From: Megamonas hypermegale
GTDB lineage: Bacteria; Bacillota; Negativicutes; Selenomonadales; Selenomonadaceae
Direction: 5' to 3'
Length of the DNA: 64,000 nt
NCBI GenBank assembly: GCA_002314325.1
Contig: DCFC01000013.1
Location: 6,602-70,601, forward strand
The notes beneath the pieces were generated by a model. It saw only the letters and a list, made by a program, of their open reading frames with translations. It had not been told where the DNA came from and did not search any database. Below, in pieces: positions 57,870 to 64,000 of the stretch (position 1 is its first letter; each line of letters starts with the position of its first letter). The translations under genes and the position numbers were made by a program.

Positions 57870-58451
57870 TTATTTCGTGCCGTTAAATTTCTTGAAGAAA
57901 TTTTTTACCGCCCGTTCAAACATATTGATATTATCTTTCTGCGCTTCGCGATTATCTATATAGATATAAGCCACATATCCGTCATTCGTCATCACTGTGC
58001 CTTTCATGGAAAAATAATCGTAATGCTTGTAATATCCGCCGTATTCATTGACGTACGGTGTTTTCGTATATGCCTTGTTGCCGTATTCATCTTCATACGT
58101 TACCGTCGTATCGTAAGCAATACTGGTGTATTTATACATATATTCATCGCGTTTGTTCCAATCCATAACGCTTACTTTGAGAATTAAATCTGCCGTTTCC
58201 TTGTTCGGCACTATCTTATATTTTTTTACATACTTCTGATTTTCTTTTACAATGTTCAATAAATCCGCATTCGTTACGTCAAAAAGATTTACACCGTCAT
58301 AATATTCAATTTCCGGTTCAATATAAACGGTCTTGATTGATTTGAAATCCACGCCTTTATTTTCCCATTCCACATTTTCCGCAAAAACGACTGAATTACA
58401 AAATAAAATTATCAGGCTGACTAATAAAAAACATTTATATACTCTTTTCAC
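57870..58451 (-). CDS. Exported protein, duplicated family B, second copy
   Basis: 193 residues starting at GTG 58451, which lies 9 nt after GGAG; the ATG at 58460 abuts that site. GVDFKSIKTVYIEPEIEYYD and NMFERAVKNFFKKFNGTK are shared with the 53840 protein. Signal peptide ends SVVFA. Confidence 0.6.
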   Translation of the reverse strand: MKRVYKCFLLVSLIILFCNSVVFAENVEWENKGVDFKSIKTVYIEPEIEYYDGVNLFDVTNADLLNIVKENQKYVKKYKIVPNKETADLILKVSVMDWNKRDEYMYKYTSIAYDTTVTYEDEYGNKAYTKTPYVNEYGGYYKHYDYFSMKGTVMTNDGYVAYIYIDNREAQKDNINMFERAVKNFFKKFNGTK

Positions 58452-58514
58452 TTTAATCATCTCCTGTATTGTATGTATTAAATAAAATTTCTGAATTTTT
58501 TTATTGGGTATTTT

Positions 58515-58553
58515 TAGTAAGCAGGTATTCTACAATCAAATACCTGCTTACTA
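58515..58553. other. 15-bp perfect hairpin after the family C gene
   Basis: TAGTAAGCAGGTATT and AATACCTGCTTACTA pair around 9 nt. On the minus strand As rather than Ts follow, so it is not a standard terminator; it may stabilise the upstream message. The rest of 58461-58560 is A/T-rich. Confidence 0.5.
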
Positions 58554-58560
58554 TTAAATT

Positions 58561-59223
58561 TTAAAGAGTAGATGTATCAATATCTAATTCATACAAACAT
58601 CTTTCGATAGCTTCCTGATATGCTTTATCAAAAGAAGGCTGGTCGCCGCCAATTCCCATAAAGGAAGATGAAGAGTCCGCACCGTCTTTTACAGTCTGTT
58701 TCATGGCAACATATTTACCTGTGCTTATATTCATTATTCTGATATCGCATTTTACGGAAGTTTTTGCTTTACTGGAGCTGATACTACCGACAAAAGGTAT
58801 CCATGAACTGCTGTTACTGTAGCTCGGGCCGCTATCACTTACCTGAATAAATAACACATAGTCAGCGTCTAAACTCTGTCCTATTGCTTGAATATCAGCC
58901 ATTTTTAATGCTGTACCGAATGTAGAAGCATATTCTACTGTCGGCATATTATGTTCTTCACGATAAATCTGCTTCATCATTTGGCTGTCTTCAAATGGTG
59001 TTACAAGAAATTGCGGTGTAGGAAACATTTCATTTGCTTTTTCTACAACTATGTTTCTGATTTCTTCATTACTCATATAACCGAGCGGCGCATCCAAAAG
59101 TACGGAAACTTTTTTTGTTTCGCCAGTATAAGAAGATATAGCGTTCACCTTATCCGCCATAGAAGCGAAACATACAGAACTTAACATACATAATGACATT
59201 AATACTAAAAGAATTTTTTTCAT
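58561..59223 (-). CDS. Exported protein, duplicated family C, second copy
   Basis: 220 residues, signal peptide ending VCFA. KVSVLLDAPLGYMSNEEIRN, SLDADYVLFIQVSDSGPSYS and CDIRIMNISTGKYVAMKQTV correspond to the 55860 protein, with a Gly/Ser-rich loop inserted. AAAAGGGAG precedes ATG 59223. Confidence 0.6.
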   Translation of the reverse strand: MKKILLVLMSLCMLSSVCFASMADKVNAISSYTGETKKVSVLLDAPLGYMSNEEIRNIVVEKANEMFPTPQFLVTPFEDSQMMKQIYREEHNMPTVEYASTFGTALKMADIQAIGQSLDADYVLFIQVSDSGPSYSNSSSWIPFVGSISSSKAKTSVKCDIRIMNISTGKYVAMKQTVKDGADSSSSFMGIGGDQPSFDKAYQEAIERCLYELDIDTSTL

Positions 59224-59248
59224 GCAAAAGCACTCCCTTATATAATTT

Positions 59249-59794
59249 TTAATGAACGTAACTGCTCCAGTCAGTTATATTTTTTCCCTGTGCCTCATCA
59301 CTTGCCTTTTCAGCTTCCTCAGATAATCCAGTATGTGAAAACGATATCGAACTCATTGTTAATGTTATAGAAAATACATCTTTATCCCATAAAGTGTATT
59401 CGGAACGTCCATCAAATGTTGCTGTTTTAGACGGCTCGCCAAATTGTTCTATAAAAATTTTTCTAATCCGCTTATATTCTGTATCATTTTCGTACATACT
59501 GAAAGTAAATGATATTAAATACAATTTATCGTTTGTAAATATCATTGTAGCTGTAGGCATGACTCTTACTCCATAAATATACGGATTATCTAATGATACA
59601 CTGCACACAGTACCAGTTCTATCATAAGTAAACGAAGGTATTTGCGTTAAGCGATATTTTTGAGAAACAGTATACGATGATTCTCCCCAATTCAAATCAC
59701 CGAGACAAGGAACTTTATCCTGACTTTGATTGGCCAATACGACTGCCGGAAACAGTATGCACACTAATACAAGCATAATAATTTTTTTCGGCAT
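59249..59794 (-). CDS. Exported protein, Leu-x-Trp/Phe-Gly family
   Basis: 181 residues, signal peptide ending VVLA. CLGDLNWGESSYTVSQKYRL is the family motif. TATMIFTNDKLYLISFTFSM gives the shared strand pair. GGAGGAG precedes ATG 59794. It is the last member before base composition shifts. Confidence 0.55.
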   Translation of the reverse strand: MPKKIIMLVLVCILFPAVVLANQSQDKVPCLGDLNWGESSYTVSQKYRLTQIPSFTYDRTGTVCSVSLDNPYIYGVRVMPTATMIFTNDKLYLISFTFSMYENDTEYKRIRKIFIEQFGEPSKTATFDGRSEYTLWDKDVFSITLTMSSISFSHTGLSEEAEKASDEAQGKNITDWSSYVH

Positions 59795-59835
59795 AGTATC
59801 TCCTCCCGAAATGACCTGTTGAAACCGATAAATTA

Positions 59836-60708
59836 TCAGATTTCAAACATTACAGCATATTTGTCGAGGAAATGACTGCGCGCATTTTCAGCAAGAATTC
59901 TGTCGGCATCTTCTACGGAAATCACGACATCACATTTATTGACCGTTCTTTCCCGTACGCTGACAGCGTTGATGACAAGCGGATTAGTACCGGCACGGGA
60001 AGTACCTGCTTTTACTTTGCCCCAGCCTTCCGGTCCTTTGGCATAGCCGACTACGCCGTAATCAATAGCGTATTTCTTATCGACATTATACACGCCGTAA
60101 ATTGCTCTGCCTGTCGTGTCGTAAATTGCCGGACAGAACGTGCGCACAAGTTCTTTGCCTTTAGCATTGATGACAAGACCGGAATAACCGCCGGAAATGG
60201 CAACACTCGGTTTATAGTTCGGGCTAGGCTGCGGAACAGGCACCGGTGCTTTGTCGCCGACAACGGCCGTAATCGCCACATCACTGACGCTATCCACACC
60301 GTAAACCGGTATTGCTACAGTAACTTTATAGCCGTCCGGCAGTGCTTCTTCGGAAATAACCTGCGCGCCTTTGATAATGCCGCTTACTTTGGAATGAATT
60401 ACATCATTTTTCAGCATGAAATTTTCTACTGTCGTTTCTGAGTCGATGGCAACGCCTTTTATCGACTCTAAGAGATTGCGCTGTGCATCAACGACAGCTG
60501 CTCTTCTTGCCTGAATTTTGGCAATACTAGCCGGCATTCCGGCAGGATAACGGCCGTAGCCGTCAGCTGTGATTGTTTCGCTGGATGTTGCTACCTGATA
60601 CGGCGCGGCGAGTACCGTCTGCGGCGTTGTGTAGTCGCTAAGCGGCACTGCGCCGACCGCTACGGAGAACGCCAGCGCGCTCGACAGCGCGATTAAAGAT
60701 TTTTTCAT
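59836..60708 (-). CDS. LPP20-like exported protein
   Basis: 290 residues, signal peptide ending VGAVP. IQARRAAVVDAQRNLLESIK followed by VAIDSETTVENFMLKNDVIH is the LPP20/FlgP-like helix-strand core (about 60-140). A Pro-rich linker and a C-terminal beta domain follow. There is no lipobox Cys, unlike true LPP20. GC-rich codons. It forms a three-gene cluster with the FlgT-like and CsgG-like genes. Confidence 0.75.
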   Translation of the reverse strand: MKKSLIALSSALAFSVAVGAVPLSDYTTPQTVLAAPYQVATSSETITADGYGRYPAGMPASIAKIQARRAAVVDAQRNLLESIKGVAIDSETTVENFMLKNDVIHSKVSGIIKGAQVISEEALPDGYKVTVAIPVYGVDSVSDVAITAVVGDKAPVPVPQPSPNYKPSVAISGGYSGLVINAKGKELVRTFCPAIYDTTGRAIYGVYNVDKKYAIDYGVVGYAKGPEGWGKVKAGTSRAGTNPLVINAVSVRERTVNKCDVVISVEDADRILAENARSHFLDKYAVMFEI

Positions 60709-60740
60709 GAATAAAACTTCCCTTCTATGAATTTATTTTA

Positions 60741-61844
60741 TTAATAAGCGGTGATGTTTAGAGTGTTATATGACAAGGACTGCAAATTTATATTGAAATT
60801 AACCGCTTGATTTAACTGATTAAAAAGTGTCTGCGGCGTGCCGGAATATTTGACGGAAAGCGTCGCTTTACCGTTGTTGTAATCCGTTACCATAGAGCTT
60901 TCTACGCCGCGTATTTTCTGCATGGCGCTGTTAATGGCGTTTATTTTATTGAAATCCGACGCTGCTACGACTACTTCCAGATTTTGGCGGGTCGAGCTGC
61001 CGTAGTTCAAGAGTTTTTCCACGATATAATCGCCCATCTGTTCACCGGCATTTTCGAGCGCCTTCTTGCCGGCAATGTATTCCGTTAAATCGGCTGCCGT
61101 GCCGTAAGTGCCTTTGGCAGAGATTATCTGTCCCGTTTTTGCTATGAAAATTTTTGCTTCAAGGCGCGCTTTGCAGGAAACAATCCCCGTGTTGCTGCCG
61201 CTCGGCAGGAATTTGCCGACGTCGCCCACGCCTTCGCTGAACGCTTCACCGACAATCAGGATATCTACATTGCGGCTGCGGGCGATATTTTCCATGTCCT
61301 CTTTCGTTATGGCGCTGAGCTTATTTAAATTGTAGCGCGTGTCGCTGATATCCGTAATGCGCGAGAAACCGGCTTCAATCAGTTTGTTTATTACGGCCGT
61401 TTCACCTGCCGGGTCCGGTACGCGCGCTCTGATATGGTATTCCGGAATGACGACGGCTATCTTCGGGTCGCGCAGCTGGCGGTTTATAATGCCCAACCGC
61501 GTCAATTCGCTCATCAGTTTGGAATTAGGATTGGTGTCCACATCGGCATTGACCGTAACTTCATACATGCCGTCGCCGGTCAATTTCTGCGACAAGACAG
61601 TATAATTCGTGATGTAGCCGCGCGACTGCGTGTAGATTTCATCATTGATGAGCATATTGTTCTGTACAAGCGTAGCCGAGTCGACTAGCGTTCCCACCGC
61701 CTGCTCCACTGCATTGCGGAGTGCATCGCGTTCCGCTTCATCCGCTGTTGTGCCGTAACCTGCCACAGTAATCGGCTGTGCTGAAACGGGAATGCAGAAG
61801 CAAAAAACAACCGCCAGCAGGCAAATTATTTTTTTTATTTTCAT
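60741..61844 (-). CDS. FlgT-like exported protein
   Basis: 367 residues, signal peptide ending VSAQP. The N-terminal domain GTTADEAERDALRNAVEQAV, then DEIYTQSRGYITNYTVLSQK, matches the FlgT_N/LPP20-like fold. A middle segment RDPKIAVVIPEYHIRARVPD resembles the CsgG-like part of FlgT. In Vibrio FlgT belongs to the flagellar H ring; no flagellar gene is visible here, so another outer-envelope role is possible. AGGTGAAT precedes ATG 61844. Confidence 0.7.
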   Translation of the reverse strand: MKIKKIICLLAVVFCFCIPVSAQPITVAGYGTTADEAERDALRNAVEQAVGTLVDSATLVQNNMLINDEIYTQSRGYITNYTVLSQKLTGDGMYEVTVNADVDTNPNSKLMSELTRLGIINRQLRDPKIAVVIPEYHIRARVPDPAGETAVINKLIEAGFSRITDISDTRYNLNKLSAITKEDMENIARSRNVDILIVGEAFSEGVGDVGKFLPSGSNTGIVSCKARLEAKIFIAKTGQIISAKGTYGTAADLTEYIAGKKALENAGEQMGDYIVEKLLNYGSSTRQNLEVVVAASDFNKINAINSAMQKIRGVESSMVTDYNNGKATLSVKYSGTPQTLFNQLNQAVNFNINLQSLSYNTLNITAY

Positions 61845-61847
61845 TGA

Positions 61848-62696
61848 TTATTCACCTCGTTTAATCTTATCACCGGTTTTAAACGAGCCTTTTTCCTTCT
61901 TTATCTCAGCTATGGAATAATTAGATTTCACGTCTTTGACTTTTACCGTGCCGAGAACCGTTTCCTTTATGCCGAGTATTTCACCTGTCGCCGGATGAAC
62001 GAGCGGTGCACCTTCTTTATAAACCGTATACGTATCGCCTTCGCGCACGCCGTTGTCATAGCCGAGGTCGAAATAAACGACGTCTTCTGCTCTGTCGACA
62101 TTGAGGAGCGTACCTGTAAGCGGCGTTATTTCATTCATTTTTTCCAGAACCTTCGTTGCGGCACTGCGGGCAGCAGCGCTTATGAGATTGCGCGAATTAA
62201 CGGAAACGCCCGGCGAATACATCTGGCTGTCCGTATCGGAAATAACATCGGAAAACATGACAAGCCCCGTTTTGTTGTCTACAAGGTGCATTTCAAATGC
62301 CACTTTGCCTTTGTAGCCGCGGTAAAAAACGTTGTCAAACGGAATTACTTCCGCCGTCAGCACTTTGCCGACAAGCGTATAATCTGCACCCGACATATGG
62401 CCGATTTCAATCGCTGATTTGCTGTCAACCACGCCGGAATTTTGCAGACCCAGTTCGCGGAAAATCTGGTCAAGCTGCGCCCGTTCCACGACTTCGTAAT
62501 TTTTGTTCTGTACAAGGCCGCTGAAAATATTCGATTCCAGATTAGTGCAGGCAAGACTGCCGTAACGCGATTTGGCACCGTTGGCGAATGTACCCACAGC
62601 CACTTTCTTTGTAGCTGCTTCCGTGATGAAAGTTCCGCTTAAAATAAACATAAAGACGAATAAACTGATTAACCGTAAAAAATTCTTTTTTCTCAT
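61848..62696 (-). CDS. CsgG/LpoB-like exported protein, second copy
   Basis: 282 residues, signal peptide ending ITEA. KKVAVGTFANGAKSRYGSLA, VVERAQLDQIFRELGLQNSG and MSGADYTLVGKVLTAEVIPF give a clear CsgG-like domain. GDTYTVYKEGAPLVHPATGE is a C-terminal beta module shared with the 45249 protein. TAGGAGGT precedes ATG 62696. GC-rich, unlike its paralogue. The stop lies 3 bp before the FlgT-like start. Confidence 0.8.
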   Translation of the reverse strand: MRKKNFLRLISLFVFMFILSGTFITEAATKKVAVGTFANGAKSRYGSLACTNLESNIFSGLVQNKNYEVVERAQLDQIFRELGLQNSGVVDSKSAIEIGHMSGADYTLVGKVLTAEVIPFDNVFYRGYKGKVAFEMHLVDNKTGLVMFSDVISDTDSQMYSPGVSVNSRNLISAAARSAATKVLEKMNEITPLTGTLLNVDRAEDVVYFDLGYDNGVREGDTYTVYKEGAPLVHPATGEILGIKETVLGTVKVKDVKSNYSIAEIKKEKGSFKTGDKIKRGE

Positions 62697-62745
62697 ATGT
62701 AGACCTCCTAAAAAATATACAAAAAATGAATACTGATTATGTTAT

Positions 62746-62788
62746 AATATCTCATGCCGGCTATATCACATAACCGGCATGAGATATT
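62746..62788. terminator. 15-bp hairpin between the Pro-rich and CsgG-like genes
   Basis: AATATCTCATGCCGG and CCGGCATGAGATATT pair perfectly around a 13-nt loop; short T-runs follow on both strands. It probably ends the message of the 62801 gene. Confidence 0.6.
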
Positions 62789-62800
62789 TTCATACTTTGC

Positions 62801-64000
62801 TTATAAAGTTTCTACATCATAGAAACTGTCAGCCTGATTATTGAAAAATCTCATATTGTACGCCATATAAAAAGCCATTTCCGCCATTGCGGCAATATCC
62901 GGTTCCAGCGCATAGACATTCATCGTATCCATGCGGTTGGAATTTTTGTATTTACTATGGTAATCGCCGTACAAGTTGGTGAATGTAACTGTATGCGCAT
63001 TCAGATTGTACCGAAATTCCCATGTATTCATCTGTCTGTCCATCGGTTTTGAAGTATCCGTGCTGTATTCGTTGACTTTTATCGTGTAGAACGGCGGATT
63101 GTAGTTTAAAACCTTCAGCGATGTTTTGTCCAGATAGTAGTCGATATGCGCATCATTTGCACCGTCGTAGCTGTTGCAGTAAATCTGCACGTATTTGTCA
63201 GGATATTCAAGGTCAAGCCCTGCACAGGCAAAGCCCATATCATTAAGTTCGGCAGTGAGAGCGGCGTTGTCTTTGGCAAAGCTCATTCTTTCTAGGAATA
63301 TGCCCGTCAGAATTCTTTCCCATACACTCGGTTTGTCTTCTTCATATTCATAATCGGATGGTGGTGGAGGCGGTGCCTCTCTCGATACCAGCGTTATGCT
63401 CGGCGGAGCAGGAAGCACTGTAAATTTTTTCGACGGTTTTCTCGGCGGTTTGACATCCGGTCGTGGTCCTTTTGGTGGCTTAATATCCGGTTTCGGTCCT
63501 TTTTGATTGTGCATATTTGGTTTCGGCGGTTTTACTGTCGGCGGCTTGAAGCCATCGCCCGGTTTTGTCGGTTTAATATCCGGCCGCGGTCCTTTCGGCG
63601 GCTTAATGTCTGGTTTTGGTCCTTTCTGATTGTGCATATTCGGTTTTGGCGGTTTTACTGCCGGCGGCTTAAAGCCATCGCCCGGTTTTGCTGGCTTAAT
63701 ATCCGGTTTCGGTGGTTTTACTGTTGGCGGTTTAAAGCCATTGCCCGGTTTTGTCGGTTTAACGTTCGGTTTTGTTACCGGCGGTTTAAAGCCGTTACCC
63801 GGTTTTGTTGTCGGCGGCTTGAAATTATTATTCGGCTTTGTCGCAGGTTTTGTCATCGGCGGCTTAAAGTTGTTATTCGGTTTCGGTCTGTTTATATTTG
63901 GTCGTGCTGGTTTATTTACCTGCGGTTTTGGCCTGTTCACATTCGGTCGCGCCGGTTTATTTACCTGCGGCTTCGGTCTGTTTACATTCGGTCGCGGCGT
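62801..64000 (-). CDS. Pro/Lys-repeat protein with exported-type domain, partial
   Basis: The frame is open to the right edge, so the start lies outside the window; a GTG at 63940 is inside the repeats and is not the start. About 215 residues are RPNxNRPKPQVNKPA and KPGxGFKPPxxKPPKP repeats. A 180-residue C-terminal domain follows (YDGANDAHIDYYLDKTSLKV to MAYNMRFFNNQ), homologous in order to the protein at 42603. The repeat part would form an extended, basic, wall-crossing stalk. Role unknown. Confidence 0.65.
   Translation of the reverse strand, partial: TPRPNVNRPKPQVNKPARPNVNRPKPQVNKPARPNINRPKPNNNFKPPMTKPATKPNNNFKPPTTKPGNGFKPPVTKPNVKPTKPGNGFKPPTVKPPKPDIKPAKPGDGFKPPAVKPPKPNMHNQKGPKPDIKPPKGPRPDIKPTKPGDGFKPPTVKPPKPNMHNQKGPKPDIKPPKGPRPDVKPPRKPSKKFTVLPAPPSITLVSREAPPPPPSDYEYEEDKPSVWERILTGIFLERMSFAKDNAALTAELNDMGFACAGLDLEYPDKYVQIYCNSYDGANDAHIDYYLDKTSLKVLNYNPPFYTIKVNEYSTDTSKPMDRQMNTWEFRYNLNAHTVTFTNLYGDYHSKYKNSNRMDTMNVYALEPDIAAMAEMAFYMAYNMRFFNNQADSFYDVETL

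Noticed and set aside
59872..60441. Plus-strand 189-residue frame over the LPP20-like gene
   Set aside because: It has no ribosome site and is antisense to a gene with clear family motifs; an open frame caused by GC-rich codons.
59836..60708. Lipoprotein status of the LPP20-like protein
   Set aside because: The signal peptide has no Cys at a lipobox position.
59836..61844. Flagellar assembly role for the LPP20-like and FlgT-like genes
   Set aside because: No flagellar gene is in the window and these folds occur in non-flagellar envelope proteins; kept only as a family label.

Overview
The window looks like low-GC DNA of a diderm Firmicute, most likely a Negativicutes member. The proteins resemble Firmicutes families, start sites carry AGGAGG-type ribosome sites, and the right end encodes outer-envelope families (CsgG/LpoB-like, LPP20-like, FlgT-like) expected only with an outer membrane. 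The genus cannot be fixed from the sequence alone.

Region 1 (1 to about 40.8 kb) is a nearly complete prophage of a contractile-tailed phage. From left to right it holds the first codons of an integrase-like gene running off the window, a HigB/HigA-like toxin-antitoxin pair, four minus-strand membrane or exported genes, an ImmA/repressor immunity module facing a Cro-like gene across two different operator types, and many small early genes. These are followed by YqaJ exonuclease and RecT, an initiator gene containing five iterons, a DnaC-like loader, more small genes, an antirepressor, and a late regulator. Then come an antisense small-RNA-like pair, hicB with a hicA remnant, terminase, portal, head, head fibre, capsid, neck, sheath, tube, tape measure, baseplate, tail fibre, holin and amidase genes.

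The standout is 34.1-38.2 kb. The tail-fibre gene ends in an invertible array. Eight copies of a 10-bp site (ACAGTGGGGA, two in + and six in - orientation) each begin an alternative C-terminal reading frame starting Gln-Trp-Gly. Seven silent cassettes follow the expressed one, and a complete tyrosine recombinase gene lies just downstream. This has the layout of a shufflon that switches the receptor-binding tip of a phage tail fibre.

Region 2 (about 41-64 kb) is an unbroken run of roughly 29 minus-strand genes, most with signal peptides. They form several families of divergent paralogues: short exported proteins with an N-terminal Leu-x-Trp/Phe-Gly motif, CAP-domain proteins, CsgG-like proteins, a duplicated three-family block, zinc-ribbon/PH-like membrane proteins, a GH3 hexosaminidase, and an LPP20-like/FlgT-like/CsgG-like trio. 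A proline-rich protein runs off the right edge. The last 4 kb is visibly more GC-rich than the paralogue array. Most of these proteins have no function I can name. Their clustering suggests an envelope-associated exported protein set.
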